From positions 4,216,001-4,280,000 of the forward strand of contig CP148074.1 in assembly GCA_037482215.1 (NCBI GenBank): 64,000 nt of DNA, in the 5' to 3' direction. This document shows, in pieces, positions 47,760 to 57,574 of the stretch. The position numbers and the translations under genes are program-made. Position 1 is the stretch's first letter, and each line of letters opens with the position of its first letter. The stretch is from Pseudomonas mendocina (GTDB lineage Bacteria > Pseudomonadota > Gammaproteobacteria > Pseudomonadales > Pseudomonadaceae). Below the pieces are notes generated by a model. The model was not told the origin of the DNA and made no database searches. It saw only the letters and a program-made list of their open reading frames with translations.

Positions 47760-49042
47760 TGACCATTCTGTTCCTCTTCCTGCTGCTTTTCCTGCTGATG
47801 TTCATCGGCGTACCGATTGCGGTTTCGCTCGGTCTGGCCGGTTCCATGACCATCATGCTGTTCAGCCCGGACTCGGTTCGCTCGCTGGCGATCAAACTGT
47901 TTGAGACATCCGAGCACTACACCCTGCTGGCGATTCCGTTCTTCCTGCTTTCCGGCGCCTTTATGACCACCGGTGGCGTGGCCCGTCGCTTAATCGACTT
48001 TGCTAACGCCTGCGTCGGTCACATCCGCGGCGGCCTGGCCATTTCTGCCGTATTGGCCTGCATGCTGTTCGCAGCACTGTCCGGTTCGTCACCGGCGACT
48101 GTTGCGGCGGTTGGCTCAATTGCCATTGCCGGGATGGTGCGTTCAGGTTATCCACAAGCATTCGGCGCCGGTATTGTCTGTAACGCCGGTACGCTGGGCA
48201 TCCTGATTCCGCCGTCAATCGTGATGGTGGTCTATGCCGCAGCGACTGAGCAATCCGTCGGCAAACTGTTCATGGCGGGGGTTATCCCAGGCCTGCTGCT
48301 GGGCCTGGTGCTGATGGTGGCGATCTACATTGTGGCGCGCAAAATGAACCTGCCTGCCATGCCACGCGCCACCCTGCGTGAGTTCCTCAGCACTGCACGT
48401 AAGGCAGTATGGGGCTTGCTGCTGATGGTGATCATCCTCGGCGGTATCTACACCGGCATGTTTACCCCGACCGAAGCCGCCGCCGTAGCAGCGGTGTACT
48501 CCGCATTTGTCGCCCTGTTCGTCTACAAAGACCTGAAGATCAGCGACTGCCCGCGGGTGCTGCTGGAGTCCGGCAAGCTGAGCATCATGCTGATGTTCAT
48601 CATCGCCAACGCCATGCTCTTCGCCCACGTGCTGACCACTGAGCAGATCCCACAAACCATCACTGCCTGGGTGGTGGATATGGGCCTGCAACCCTGGCAG
48701 TTCCTGTTGGTGGTGAACATCGTGCTGCTGATCGCCGGTGCCTTTATGGAGCCATCCGCGATCATCCTGATCCTGGCGCCGATCCTGTTCCCGATTGCCA
48801 TGCAACTGGGCATCGACCCGATCCACCTGGGCATCATCATGGTGGTGAACATGGAAATCGGTCTGATTACGCCGCCAGTTGGGCTCAACCTGTTTGTCAC
48901 CTCTGCGGTGACAGGGATGCCGCTGACAAGCGTAGTCAAAGCAGCTTGGCCATGGCTGATGCTGCTGATCAGCTTCCTGATCGTGATCACCTACATTCCG
49001 GCGATCTCGCTGGCCTTGCCAAACTGGCTGGGCATGAGCTGA
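47759..49042 (+). CDS. dctM: TRAP transporter large permease subunit
   Basis: The 427-residue permease has about 12 helices. Family motifs include FFLLSGAFMTTGGVARRLIDFAN, ALSGSSPATVAAVGSIAIAGM, GTLGILIPPSIVMVVYA and PPVGLNLFVTSAVTG. It uses the sodium gradient to import C4-dicarboxylates with DctPQ. A strong terminator follows. Confidence 0.95.
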   Translation: MTILFLFLLLFLLMFIGVPIAVSLGLAGSMTIMLFSPDSVRSLAIKLFETSEHYTLLAIPFFLLSGAFMTTGGVARRLIDFANACVGHIRGGLAISAVLACMLFAALSGSSPATVAAVGSIAIAGMVRSGYPQAFGAGIVCNAGTLGILIPPSIVMVVYAAATEQSVGKLFMAGVIPGLLLGLVLMVAIYIVARKMNLPAMPRATLREFLSTARKAVWGLLLMVIILGGIYTGMFTPTEAAAVAAVYSAFVALFVYKDLKISDCPRVLLESGKLSIMLMFIIANAMLFAHVLTTEQIPQTITAWVVDMGLQPWQFLLVVNIVLLIAGAFMEPSAIILILAPILFPIAMQLGIDPIHLGIIMVVNMEIGLITPPVGLNLFVTSAVTGMPLTSVVKAAWPWLMLLISFLIVITYIPAISLALPNWLGMS

Positions 49043-49081
49043 TTCGAAACATTCGATTCGAGCAGGCGATCCCTGCTCCCT

Positions 49082-49110
49082 TAAGCCCAGCACAACGCTG
49101 GGCTTTTTTT
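49082..49110 (+). terminator. Terminator after dctM
   Basis: AAGCCCAGC-ACAAC-GCTGGGCTT with seven T residues, about 40 bp after the dctM stop. Confidence 0.93.
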
Positions 49111-49128
49111 ATCCAGGCGTAATCACCC

Positions 49129-50343
49129 TCAGGCGCGGGCCAGATCCGGCAAGTCACCCGACAGGCCCAGTGCCTGGCGCACAAACATGGCTTTGGCTTG
49201 GGGCATTTCATCGACCCATTTGAGGCCGGTGTTACGCAGCCAACGCAACGGCAGCTGATCAGACTGGAACAGGCGCTCGAAGCCCTCCATCGCCGCCATC
49301 ATCGCCAGGTTGTGGGGCATGCGGCGACGCTCGAAACGACTGAGCACCTTCACATCATTCAGCGCTTCACCGCGCTCAGCGGCATGCAGAAGTACCTCAG
49401 CCAGTACCGCCACATCAAGAAAGCCCAAATTAACGCCCTGCCCGGCCAACGGGTGGATGGTGTGCGCAGCATCACCGATCAAAGCTAATCCGGGCTCCAC
49501 GTAACGTTTGGCATGGCGTTGACGCAGCGGAATGCACAGCCGTGCATCGGCGTGCTGCACATCGCCCAAGCGATACTCGAAGGCTTCACTCAGCTCAGCG
49601 CAGAAAGCCGAATCATCCAGCGCCATTAAGCGCTCCGACTCTTCAGGCGTGACCGACCAAACAATCGAGCACCAATGCTCCCCCGCAGCCCCTTGCAGCG
49701 GCAGGAAGGCCAACGGGCCGTGATCAGTAAAACGCTGCCACGCTGTAGCCTGATGCGGCTTGTCACAGCGCACGCTGGTGACGATGGCATGGTGCAGATA
49801 ATCCCACTCTCGGGTTTCACACCCGGCCAGACGCCGTACTGCCGAGTTAGCACCGTCCGCCGCAATCACCAGTTTTGTGCGCAGCTCGCGACCATCATTC
49901 AAGGTCAGCAGCCAGCCATCACCGGAGTGACGCAAGTGCTCAAGACGGGAATTGGCCAACAGACCAATCGAGCTTTCATGCAGGCGCTCAAGAAGTGCAT
50001 CCTGCACCACCCGATTTTCAACGATATGCCCCAACGCGTCGGCATGAACGCTGGAGGCGCTGAAGTGAATCTGCCCGGTGCCGGAGCCATCCCACACCTG
50101 CATTTCGCTGTACGGGCATGCACGCCGGGCTTCTATACCCTGCCAGGCGCCAAGGCGCTCAAGTATGCGCTGGCTGGCCATGGACAGAGCACTAACACGG
50201 GGCTCGAATCCACCGCCCTGAAAAGGCGACACCTCAAGTGAACTGCCATCCAGTAACAGAACGTCCAATCCTTTGTTTTGCAGGGCCAGCGCCAATGCGC
50301 TGCCTACCATTCCAGCACCGACGATGATCAGATCAGCTTGCAT
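49129..50343 (-). CDS. ubiI: Ubiquinone biosynthesis FAD hydroxylase, UbiI/VisC type
   Basis: The 404-residue FAD monooxygenase belongs to the UbiH/COQ6 family. It has LIIVGAGMVGSALALALQ, the family segment GGFEPRVSALSMASQRILERLGAW, AADGANSAVRRLAG and LALIGDAAHTIHPLAGQGVNLGFLD. In E. coli the visC (ubiI) gene lies after ubiH and hydroxylates the ring at C5. Here it is the last gene of the leftward ygfB-pepP-ubiH-DUF4442-visC unit. Family members are easily confused, so the exact ring position is not certain. Confidence 0.85.
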   Translation of the reverse strand: MQADLIIVGAGMVGSALALALQNKGLDVLLLDGSSLEVSPFQGGGFEPRVSALSMASQRILERLGAWQGIEARRACPYSEMQVWDGSGTGQIHFSASSVHADALGHIVENRVVQDALLERLHESSIGLLANSRLEHLRHSGDGWLLTLNDGRELRTKLVIAADGANSAVRRLAGCETREWDYLHHAIVTSVRCDKPHQATAWQRFTDHGPLAFLPLQGAAGEHWCSIVWSVTPEESERLMALDDSAFCAELSEAFEYRLGDVQHADARLCIPLRQRHAKRYVEPGLALIGDAAHTIHPLAGQGVNLGFLDVAVLAEVLLHAAERGEALNDVKVLSRFERRRMPHNLAMMAAMEGFERLFQSDQLPLRWLRNTGLKWVDEMPQAKAMFVRQALGLSGDLPDLARA

Positions 50344-50352
50344 AGTCCTTCC

Positions 50353-50832
50353 TTATCCCACCTGACGAGCCTGCGGCTTAAGCCGCACGTAAAGGGTTTT
50401 GTGCACCCGCGCCACCAGTTCACCGGCAGCATCACGTACATCCACCTGTAGCTCAGGCAAATACTTTTCGCCACTAGCCGTGCGCTGGCGGATCTCATCC
50501 AGCAGGGCTTGGTCGATGCTGAAATCGGCATACACCGGCCCCTTGCCCGGCGCGACGAAATCAATGCTGGCGGCCTTGTCCCAGACAATGTAGTCACGCC
50601 CGAGGTTCTCCATCACCATCAGCATGTAGAACGGATCGGTCATGGAGTACAGGCTGCCGCCAAAGTGGGTACGCACATAATTGCGGTTATACCAGCGCAG
50701 CGGCATTTCCACCTTGATATGACGGAAGTCCGCGCTGATGTGCCGCACCCACACACCCGCCCCCAGATACGGCGGATAGAAATTCATAACCCAGCGCAAT
50801 ATGCGCGCTTTGCGCGCCAAATTGGCCGCCAT
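50353..50832 (-). CDS. DUF4442 hotdog-fold protein
   Basis: The 159-residue protein matches the DUF4442/PaaI-thioesterase-like hotdog family: NFYPPYLGAGVWVRHIS, the family segment RNYVRTHFGGSLYSMTDPFYMLMVMENLG, and a C-terminal strand ELVARVHKTLYVRLK. It probably acts on an acyl-CoA or similar thioester, but the substrate is unknown. It is tightly packed between two ubiquinone hydroxylase genes (2-bp and 9-bp gaps), as in other pseudomonads. Confidence 0.82.
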   Translation of the reverse strand: MAANLARKARILRWVMNFYPPYLGAGVWVRHISADFRHIKVEMPLRWYNRNYVRTHFGGSLYSMTDPFYMLMVMENLGRDYIVWDKAASIDFVAPGKGPVYADFSIDQALLDEIRQRTASGEKYLPELQVDVRDAAGELVARVHKTLYVRLKPQARQVG

Positions 50833-50834
50833 TG

Positions 50835-52022
50835 TCAGGACTCCGCGCGAACGCCAAGGCCCATGGCCTGGCGGGCAAACCAGCGTTTTGCCGGTGGCAG
50901 TAGATCAAGACCAATCAAGCCGAGGTTACGCCCTGCCACCAGTAACGGCTGACCACTGCTGAACAGGCGGGTGACCTTGTCGGAGAAGCCCACGGTCAGC
51001 TGCTGGTCGAGTAACTGGCTGTCGACATAGCGCTGCAACGTGTTCAGATCACCCAGCGGCGCATCGCTGTCGAGCAGGGTTTCGGCCAGTACCCACGTGT
51101 CGCGCAGGGACAAGTTATAGCCCTGCCCGGCAATCGGGTGCAGGCTATGCGCTGCGTTGCCCAGCACCACCAGATGCGGACGCACCTGCTCAATCGCAGA
51201 GGTCAGTGCCAACGGGTACAGATGACGAGTCCCCACCTGACGCAGCTGGCCCAGCCGATAGCCGAAAGCCTGCTGCAACTCCTCAAGGAATGAACGCTCA
51301 TCCAACCCGTGAAGACGCTCGGCCTCTGCGGTTACACGGGTCCATACCAACGCACAGCGGTTGTCCGTGACCGGCAACATGGCCATTGGCCCTTCATCGG
51401 TGAAGCGCTCAAACGCCTGTCCCTCATGGGGCAATTGCGGGGTGATATTGGCAATCAGCGCACTCTGGCCATAAGGCGAGACACTGACGGTAATCCCCAG
51501 TTGCTCCCGCAGGCCGGACCGGCCGCCTTCGGCCAAAATAGCCAGCGTACACTCAAGCTCGGCACCGTTTTCCAGGGTCAGCCGATAGCCGTCAGCAAGC
51601 GCTTGCATACGCGTCACTTGGGCCGGGCTGTGCCAGCTCACCACATCGGGGTCCAGCGCTTTCCACAGGCACTCGCCCAGCCAGGCGTTTTCGACCACAT
51701 AACCTAACGCTGGCACGCCTTCATCTTCGGCGTGCATGCGGGCTGCGGCAAAACGGCCACGGTCGGATACGTGAATCTGGGTAATGGGCTCAGCCCGCTG
51801 ACTGATGGCCTGCCACAGACCAAGGCGTTGATAAATTTGCTGCGAACCGTAAGACAGCGCTGTGGAGCGCGCATCGTAGCTGGGCTGATAGCCCTGGCCA
51901 GGGGTGAACGGTTCGATCAGGCAGATCGTCCAGCCACGCTGTTTAGCCTCAGCTTGTAAAGCCAGCGCCAGACTGGCACCGACCAGCCCCCCTCCGATAA
52001 TCGCAATGTCCACGCGCTGCAT
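50835..52022 (-). CDS. ubiH: 2-octaprenyl-6-methoxyphenol hydroxylase
   Basis: The 395-residue FAD monooxygenase of ubiquinone synthesis has IAIIGGGLVGASLALALQ, SYDARSTALSYGSQQIYQRLGLW, LAEGGRSGLREQLG and LVVLGNAAHSLHPIAGQGYNLSLRDTW. The last motif has GN in place of the usual GD, which is typical of UbiH. It lies between pepP (3-bp gap) and a hotdog-protein gene. Confidence 0.92.
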   Translation of the reverse strand: MQRVDIAIIGGGLVGASLALALQAEAKQRGWTICLIEPFTPGQGYQPSYDARSTALSYGSQQIYQRLGLWQAISQRAEPITQIHVSDRGRFAAARMHAEDEGVPALGYVVENAWLGECLWKALDPDVVSWHSPAQVTRMQALADGYRLTLENGAELECTLAILAEGGRSGLREQLGITVSVSPYGQSALIANITPQLPHEGQAFERFTDEGPMAMLPVTDNRCALVWTRVTAEAERLHGLDERSFLEELQQAFGYRLGQLRQVGTRHLYPLALTSAIEQVRPHLVVLGNAAHSLHPIAGQGYNLSLRDTWVLAETLLDSDAPLGDLNTLQRYVDSQLLDQQLTVGFSDKVTRLFSSGQPLLVAGRNLGLIGLDLLPPAKRWFARQAMGLGVRAES

Positions 52023-52025
52023 AGG

Positions 52026-53360
52026 TCAAGCCGCCTCGCTGCGCGCCGCAGCCATCAGCGCTTCGATCTCTGCGACCGTCTTCGGCACGCCGCCGGTAAT
52101 GATTTCGCAGCCATTTTTGGTGACGATCACATCGTCCTCAATGCGTACGCCAATACCGCGCCACTTCTTCGCGACATTCTGGTTGTCAGCTGCGATGTAA
52201 ATGCCCGGCTCAACGGTCATCGCCATGCCCACTTCCAGCTCACGCCATTCGCCGCCGACTTTGTATTCGCCTACGTCATGCACGTCCAGCCCCAGCCAAT
52301 GACCGGCACGGTGCATGTAGAAGTCTCGGTAGGCTTCGCTTGCGATCAGCTCATCGACGTTGCCTTTGAGCAGCCCCAGTTCAACCAGCCCGCTGGTGAT
52401 CACGCGTACGGTGGCTTCGTGGGCTTGGTTCCAGTGTTTACCCGGTGCAATTTCCTTGAACGCTGCTTCCTGCGAGGCCAGCACCAGCTCGTAGATGGCC
52501 TTTTGCTCTGGAGAGAACTTGCCGTTAACAGGGAAGGTGCGGGTGATGTCACTGGCATAGCAGTCGATCTCGCAACCGGCGTCAATCAGCACCAGATCGC
52601 CGTCTTTCAGCAGCGCGTCATTCTCACGGTAATGCAGGATGCAGGCGTTTTTGCCCGCAGCGACGATGGAACCGTAAGCGGGCATTTTCGCCCCGCCTTT
52701 GCGGAACTCGTAGTCCAGCTCGGCTTCAAGGTGATACTCGTAAAGGCCTGCACGGCTGGCTTGCATGGCGCGGACGTGGGCACGGGCGGAAATCTCAGCC
52801 GCGGCCTTCATCACTTTCACCTCAGCTGCCGACTTGTACAGACGCATGTCGTGTAGCAGGTGCTCCAAGGTGATGAACTCGTTCGGCGGCGTAGCGCCTT
52901 GACGTGCCTTGGAACGGATCACGTTGATCCACTCCATCAACTGGCGGTCGAACTCATGGTTGGTGCCCATGGATGAGTAAACCCGCTCGCGTCCTTCAAT
53001 CAGGCCCGGCAGAATGTCGTCGATATCGCTGATGGGGAAGGCATCATCTGCACCATATTGGCTGATTGCGCCTTCCTGACCGGCACGCAAGCCGTCCCAA
53101 AGCTCGCGCAGCGCGTCACGCTCACGGCAGAACAGGATGTACTCACCGTGCTCACGGCCCGGCACCAGAACAATGACCGCTTCCGGCTCCGGGAAGCCCG
53201 ACAGGTACTGAAAATCACTGTCCTGGCGATAGGTGTGCTCCACATCGCGGTTGCGGATATACACCGGCGCAGCCGGCAGAATGGCAATACTGTTAGGTTC
53301 CATTTGCTCCATCAGCGCTTTACGGCGACGGGCATATTCGGCTTTTGGAATGCTGGTCAT
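52026..53360 (-). CDS. pepP: Xaa-Pro aminopeptidase P
   Basis: The 444-residue metallopeptidase removes N-terminal residues preceding proline. Its N-terminal domain is followed by a pita-bread catalytic domain with the dinuclear Mn ligands: DAGCEIDCYASDITRTFP (two Asp), HRAGHWLGLDVHDVGEY (His), MTVEPGIYI (Glu) and GVRIEDDVIV (Glu). AAGGA lies upstream of the ATG. Gene order ygfB-pepP-ubiH-visC is as in E. coli. Confidence 0.95.
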   Translation of the reverse strand: MTSIPKAEYARRRKALMEQMEPNSIAILPAAPVYIRNRDVEHTYRQDSDFQYLSGFPEPEAVIVLVPGREHGEYILFCRERDALRELWDGLRAGQEGAISQYGADDAFPISDIDDILPGLIEGRERVYSSMGTNHEFDRQLMEWINVIRSKARQGATPPNEFITLEHLLHDMRLYKSAAEVKVMKAAAEISARAHVRAMQASRAGLYEYHLEAELDYEFRKGGAKMPAYGSIVAAGKNACILHYRENDALLKDGDLVLIDAGCEIDCYASDITRTFPVNGKFSPEQKAIYELVLASQEAAFKEIAPGKHWNQAHEATVRVITSGLVELGLLKGNVDELIASEAYRDFYMHRAGHWLGLDVHDVGEYKVGGEWRELEVGMAMTVEPGIYIAADNQNVAKKWRGIGVRIEDDVIVTKNGCEIITGGVPKTVAEIEALMAAARSEAA

Positions 53361-53391
53361 CTTGGACTTATCCTTTTCCAGTGGCGATCGA

Positions 53392-53946
53392 TCAATGCAA
53401 CGACGGTTTTGCTTCTACAGGCGCGGATTTGCCGCACTCGCTAAACAGCAGCAGCGGAGCAACACGCAGGTATTCCATTACCTCCATATAGTCATTCTCG
53501 CCGTCATCAGACTCCTCTAACGCATCCTGAATCTGGGCAATCGCAGAGAGATCCTGAAGAACTTCCATGGCTTCAGCGCTCAGCGCGTTGTCGCGGGCTG
53601 TCAGGCCAAAACCGGCAAGGAAGCCCTGACACCAGAGCCCAAGTGCGGTGGTGCGCTCAGCCAATGGGGCATCATCATTGGGCAGCAGCAGAACCAGGGT
53701 AACGTCGGTGCTGTTCAGTTCACCTTTGACCATTTCCTGCAGGCCAATCAGTGCCTGACGCACAGTCTCTTCAGGCTCGGAACCCAGCAGCTCGGTCGCT
53801 TCAAGCAACCATGGCTCGGCATCAAAGGTTGCACCTGCGCAACTGCGGCCCAATAACAGGCCGTGCAACTCGGCAGGGGATACGGTGTAACCGCTATTGG
53901 AAAGCAGAGCGGCGAAAGCGGAATATGGAGAATTCGAAGTGGGCAT
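53392..53946 (-). CDS. ygfB: UPF0149 (YgfB) family protein
   Basis: The 184-residue acidic protein matches the YgfB/UPF0149 family: [17 protein letters not shown] near the N-terminus and [15 protein letters not shown] centrally, with a C-terminal [22 protein letters not shown]. No enzymatic motif is seen. In P. aeruginosa a YgfB homologue influences beta-lactamase expression, but I cannot transfer that role from sequence alone. It starts the leftward pepP-ubi unit. Confidence 0.88.
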   Translation of the reverse strand: MPTSNSPYSAFAALLSNSGYTVSPAELHGLLLGRSCAGATFDAEPWLLEATELLGSEPEETVRQALIGLQEMVKGELNSTDVTLVLLLPNDDAPLAERTTALGLWCQGFLAGFGLTARDNALSAEAMEVLQDLSAIAQIQDALEESDDGENDYMEVMEYLRVAPLLLFSECGKSAPVEAKPSLH

Positions 53947-54327
53947 AGGTGCTAGGCGCCAGGCAGCGCAATGTCTAAAATGATGGCCTCGTATCCTAGC
54001 ACCGGCAGACAGGGCAAGACCATTAAAGCGCTCACCGGTGCCAGCAGAAGGTTCGACGGGTACTCACCGCCACATCATGTTTCAGTCCGCAACACATCCG
54101 ACAGAGGCCCAGAATAATCCCTTCAGCTCATGCAGGTTGTACCGCAATAAAATCCAGCAGCCTTTTGCCTGAACGGCTGAACCCCCTGATATAGAGCTGG
54201 TGGCCCGAACAAAACGATAACTATCTACTGGATTCTGGCAGTAAAGCTGAACATTGCACTGTCACAGTCCATTGAAAGACGCTATTTTCAACCGTTAGTC
54301 CGCTTTAACTTTCACGAGAAGAGCCCC
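53947..54327. other. Divergent intergenic region without a recognised gene
   Basis: These 381 bp separate the leftward ygfB gene from the rightward coiled-coil/zapA genes. I see no coding potential, structured RNA or clear promoter. The promoters of both divergent units must lie here. Confidence 0.5.
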
Positions 54328-54534
54328 ATGGACGATGCTGACCTGCAAGCCCTCACGCAAAAACTGGAGCTCCTGATCCAGCGTGTAGAGCAGCTCAAAG
54401 CACAAAACCGGTTGCTTCTGGCGAGCGAAAAAAACTGGCGTGAAGAACGCGCCCATCTCATTGAAAAGAACGAAATGGCCCGGCACAAGGTCGAATCCAT
54501 GATTTCGCGCCTTAAAGCACTGGAGCAGGATTAA
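54328..54534 (+). CDS. TIGR02449 family coiled-coil protein, ZapB-like
   Basis: This 68-residue protein is almost entirely one coiled coil (heptad Leu/Ile pattern in LQALTQKLELLIQRVEQLKAQNRLLL), with no Cys or membrane segment. It matches the small family encoded just before zapA in pseudomonads. By position and shape it may act as a ZapB-like partner of ZapA in the division ring, but this is inference. Its stop overlaps the zapA start (TAATGA). Confidence 0.82.
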   Translation: MDDADLQALTQKLELLIQRVEQLKAQNRLLLASEKNWREERAHLIEKNEMARHKVESMISRLKALEQD

Positions 54535-54839
54535 TGACTCAGCCAAACACCCTGACTGTCCGCATTCTGGACAAAGAATATTGCATTGCTTGCCCGGAAG
54601 ATGAACGCGCCAATCTTCAAAGCGCTGCGCGTTACCTCGACGGCAAGATGCGTGAGATTCGCTCAAGTGGAAAAGTGATCGGCGCCGATCGCATTGCTGT
54701 GATGGCTGCCCTGAATATCACACACGATTTGCTGCACAAACAGCAAAACCTCGATGAGCAGGCCGATGCCAACCGTGAGCAGGTGCGTGACCTTATTGAC
54801 CGGGTCGATAAGGCTCTGGAACGCGACCCCGATGTATAA
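54534..54839 (+). CDS. zapA: Cell division protein ZapA
   Basis: The 101-residue protein has the ZapA globular head (TVRILDKEYCIACPEDERANLQSAARYLDGKMREIR) and a C-terminal coiled-coil stalk. It cross-links FtsZ filaments at midcell. It is coupled to the preceding coiled-coil gene and followed by 6S RNA, the standard gammaproteobacterial order. Confidence 0.93.
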   Translation: MTQPNTLTVRILDKEYCIACPEDERANLQSAARYLDGKMREIRSSGKVIGADRIAVMAALNITHDLLHKQQNLDEQADANREQVRDLIDRVDKALERDPDV

Positions 54840-54881
54840 ATAAGACGCCTGTACACCTTAGGTTTGGGATATACTCCACAG

Positions 54882-55062
54882 CGCTCCCTGTAGTGTGCGC
54901 CAGTTGGTGATGTCCCTGAGCCGATACGCACAAACCCGGGGGTTGTATGTTGAGGCCGGTGTGCATGTCCGCCTGACGGAAAGCCTTAACGCCTCCTGCA
55001 ACCTCCACCTTGAACTTTCGGGTTCAAGGGCTAAACCGACAGCGGCACGTCGGGGAGTCCTC
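54882..55062 (+). ncRNA. ssrS: 6S RNA
   Basis: Between zapA and the 5-formyl-THF cyclo-ligase gene lies a transcript with 6S features: closing-stem halves CTCCCTG near the 5' end and CGGGGAG near the 3' end, the conserved GTCCCTGAGCCGATA in the 5' half, and CTTGAACTTTCGGGTTCAAGGG on the 3' side. TATACT (54870-54875) is a good -10, placing the start near 54882. The RNA mimics open promoter DNA and binds sigma-70 RNA polymerase. Ends are approximate. Confidence 0.9.
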
Positions 55063-55069
55063 TTTTAAG

Positions 55070-55666
55070 ATGTTCGACAGCACTTCGCTCAGTCGCCCTC
55101 AGTTACGCCGCCAGCTACGCGCCGCGCGCCGCGCACTACCCCCTGCGGCTCAACGTAAGGCCGCACAAGACCTGTACCGGCAACTGGCCCATCACCCTCT
55201 TTTTCACCGCGCCCGCCACATTGCCCTGTACCTGCCGAACGATGGCGAGATTGATCCACGCCCATTGCTGCGCGCCGCACAAAAACGCGGAAAAGCCACT
55301 TACCTTCCAGTCCTCAGCCCCTGGCCGCGCACTAAGATGGTTTTTCAACGCATTCGCCCTGGCGAACACATGGTAAAGAACCGTTTTGGCATTCACGAGC
55401 CGGCACGCAACCTCGCGCAACAGCGCAAAGTCTGGACGCTGGATTTGGTGTTGTTACCGCTTGTGGGTTTCGACTGCTATGGTGGGCGTCTGGGCATGGG
55501 AGGTGGGTTCTATGACAGAAGCCTGGCCTATCGCAGCCGACGCAAATGCTGGAACAAACCGGTGTTACTGGGGCTGGCGCATAAATGTCAGCAGGTTGAC
55601 CGCTTGAGCATGGCCAGTTGGGATGTGCCGCTACAGGGCACCGTGACAGATAAGGGCTGGTATTAA
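55070..55666 (+). CDS. ygfA: 5-formyltetrahydrofolate cyclo-ligase
   Basis: This protein of about 198 residues converts 5-formyl-THF to 5,10-methenyl-THF with ATP. The family core DLVLLPLVGFDCYGGRLGMGGGFYDRSLA (about residues 124-152) contains the folate- and Mg-binding loop; LRRQLRAARRAL is the usual N-terminal helix. The ATG at 55070 is chosen because it follows the 6S RNA. The gene is commonly co-transcribed with 6S RNA. Confidence 0.93.
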   Translation: MFDSTSLSRPQLRRQLRAARRALPPAAQRKAAQDLYRQLAHHPLFHRARHIALYLPNDGEIDPRPLLRAAQKRGKATYLPVLSPWPRTKMVFQRIRPGEHMVKNRFGIHEPARNLAQQRKVWTLDLVLLPLVGFDCYGGRLGMGGGFYDRSLAYRSRRKCWNKPVLLGLAHKCQQVDRLSMASWDVPLQGTVTDKGWY

Positions 55667-55711
55667 GCAGGTACCGGTATCAGTACCTGCTCACAAACGC
55701 TCAGCCTGCGC

Positions 55712-55846
55712 TTACTGCGACACCTGCAGTTGAGCAGGTGATGTATCACTACGCTGACTCCAAAGACCTTCGGTATACCCCGTTGTTACCACCCCCAGGC
55801 CAAACACTAATACTAGAACCCAAAGCAGATCTGGCTTGCGTTTCAT
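55712..55846 (-). CDS. Small single-helix membrane protein
   Basis: A 44-residue reading frame (MKRKPDLLWVLVLVFGLGVVTTGYTEGLW, then a short polar tail) has one hydrophobic helix at about residues 8-24. Basic residues precede the helix, so the N-terminus is probably cytoplasmic. I recall similar small proteins at this position in other pseudomonads but cannot confirm this here. GAGGG lies 11 bases before the ATG. Function is unknown. Confidence 0.6.
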   Translation of the reverse strand: MKRKPDLLWVLVLVFGLGVVTTGYTEGLWSQRSDTSPAQLQVSQ

Positions 55847-55963
55847 ACTACAGATTTCCCTCTGTTGCTCAGCGCGGTGAACCCGCGTCGCATAGTTGTA
55901 AGTCGATCCCTGCGGTAGCACTTTTTACCGCGCCATAATGACTCTAGAACAGGAGCAAAGTTC

Positions 55964-56413
55964 ATGCCTTATTGGCTAATGAAATCAGAACCCGACGAAC
56001 TTTCGATTCACGATTTACAACGGCTTGAGCAAGCGCGCTGGGACGGGGTTCGCAACTATCAGGCGCGCAACTTCGTACGCAGCATGCAGCCTGGCGACCA
56101 GTTCTTCTTTTATCACTCAAGCTGCCCGGAACCGGGCATTGCCGGTATCGGGCGTATCATTTCGGAATACTACCCAGACCCGACCGCGTTACAGCCTGAC
56201 AGTCACTACTTCGATGCCAAAGCCAGCGCCGAAAAAAATCCTTGGAGCGCCATTGATGTGTGTTTTGTAGAAGCCTTCAAGCGTGTTATTCCACTGGCTC
56301 ATCTTAAAGCTCAGACGGCCCTGATTGAGTTGCCACTGGTACAGAAAGGGACGCGCCTGTCGGTGATGCCTGTGACAGAAGAACAGTGGCAAGCCATTCT
56401 CCTCATGCGCTAG
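55964..56413 (+). CDS. EVE domain protein
   Basis: The 149-residue protein is a single EVE domain (PUA-like fold): YWLMKSEPDELSIHDL at the N-terminus, RWDGVRNYQARNFVRSMQPGDQFFFYHS centrally and PGIAGIGRIISEYYPDPTA. EVE domains bind modified bases in DNA or RNA. No partner domain is attached. A short distance upstream is the divergent small membrane protein gene. Confidence 0.9.
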   Translation: MPYWLMKSEPDELSIHDLQRLEQARWDGVRNYQARNFVRSMQPGDQFFFYHSSCPEPGIAGIGRIISEYYPDPTALQPDSHYFDAKASAEKNPWSAIDVCFVEAFKRVIPLAHLKAQTALIELPLVQKGTRLSVMPVTEEQWQAILLMR

Positions 56414-56503
56414 AGCCTTCTGGTACGATCGTTTGACTGATGTCAGCTTGGGTTTCGCTTCCAAGTGGCACACTGAACCAAACGATCTGGAACCAGCTGC
56501 CCC

Positions 56504-57574
56504 ATGAGCAAACCCAACAATCTCGTGTTAAGAGGCATTGCCTTACTCCTCGTCATCGGCGCTGCAACAGGCCTTTGGTACGAACTGCGCCCTACGGGGC
56601 TTGGTGATGGATTTACCAGCGGTAACGGGCGAATCGAAGCGACAGAAGTTGATATCGCAAGCAAGCTGGGCGGCAGAGTCGCCAGCATTGAGGTTGAAGA
56701 GGGCCAGATGCTGGAGCCAGGCCAACGGGTCGCCCGTATGGACACCCAGAGCCTGAATGCCCAGCTACAACAAGCGCAGGCCCAAGTACGACAAGCTGAA
56801 AGTGCAGCACGTACGGCCGCTGCTCAGGTGCAACTACGCGAGAGTGAAAAAGCCACAGCACAAGCTATCGTGCAACAGCGACAGGCCGAGCTGAATGCCG
56901 CGCAGAAACGTCACAGCCGCAGCGCCACGCTGGTTAAGCGTAATGCGCTGCCGCAGCAAACGCTGGATGACGATCTGGCCCGGCTGCAAAGCGCTCAAGC
57001 GGCTCTGGCCGCAGCCCACGCCCAAGTGGCCTCTGCAAGTGCCGGTATCGCGGCGGCCCATGCCCAAGCTGAAGAAGCCAGCTCCGCCATTGAGGCAGCC
57101 AAAGCCATCGTCGGACGCCTGCAAGCGGATATCGACGACAGCGAGCTTAAAACCCCTCGCGCCGGGCGGGTGCAATACCGTATTGCCCAGCCCGGTGAAG
57201 TGCTCGGAGCTGGTGGCAAGGTGGTCAATCTGGTCGATCTGTCCGACGTTTACATGACCTTCTTCCTACCCGAACGGGTGGCTGGCCAAGTTGCATTGGG
57301 TAGCGAAGCACGTCTGGTGATCGATGCCGCACCGCACTACGTCATTCCGGCCAAAGTCAGCTTTGTCGCCAGTGTGGCGCAGTTCACCCCCAAAACCGTG
57401 GAGACGACCAGTGAGCGGGAAAAACTCATGTTCCGGGTCAAAGCACGCATCGACCCGGAGCTGCTGCAACGTCACCTGGCTTACGTCAAAACCGGCGTAC
57501 CGGGTATGGCCTACCTGAAGCTGGACCCGGAACAAGAATGGCCTGAGCACCTGTCGATCAAGGTTCCGCAATGA
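56504..57574 (+). CDS. HlyD-family membrane fusion protein (YhiI/YbhG type)
   Basis: The 356-residue protein has an N-terminal signal anchor (about residues 8-26), a split lipoyl/barrel domain ([29 protein letters not shown]), a long coiled-coil hairpin (about residues 80-205, Ala/Gln-rich), and a beta-barrel ([41 protein letters not shown]). It links inner-membrane ABC components to the cell envelope. Its stop overlaps the next gene (ATGA). Together they match the E. coli yhiI-rbbA-yhhJ cluster. Confidence 0.88.
   Translation: MSKPNNLVLRGIALLLVIGAATGLWYELRPTGLGDGFTSGNGRIEATEVDIASKLGGRVASIEVEEGQMLEPGQRVARMDTQSLNAQLQQAQAQVRQAESAARTAAAQVQLRESEKATAQAIVQQRQAELNAAQKRHSRSATLVKRNALPQQTLDDDLARLQSAQAALAAAHAQVASASAGIAAAHAQAEEASSAIEAAKAIVGRLQADIDDSELKTPRAGRVQYRIAQPGEVLGAGGKVVNLVDLSDVYMTFFLPERVAGQVALGSEARLVIDAAPHYVIPAKVSFVASVAQFTPKTVETTSEREKLMFRVKARIDPELLQRHLAYVKTGVPGMAYLKLDPEQEWPEHLSIKVPQ

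Noticed and set aside
53947..54327. Search for a small RNA or gene in the ygfB/zapA intergenic region
   Set aside because: No terminator hairpin, promoter pair or coding pattern was convincing.
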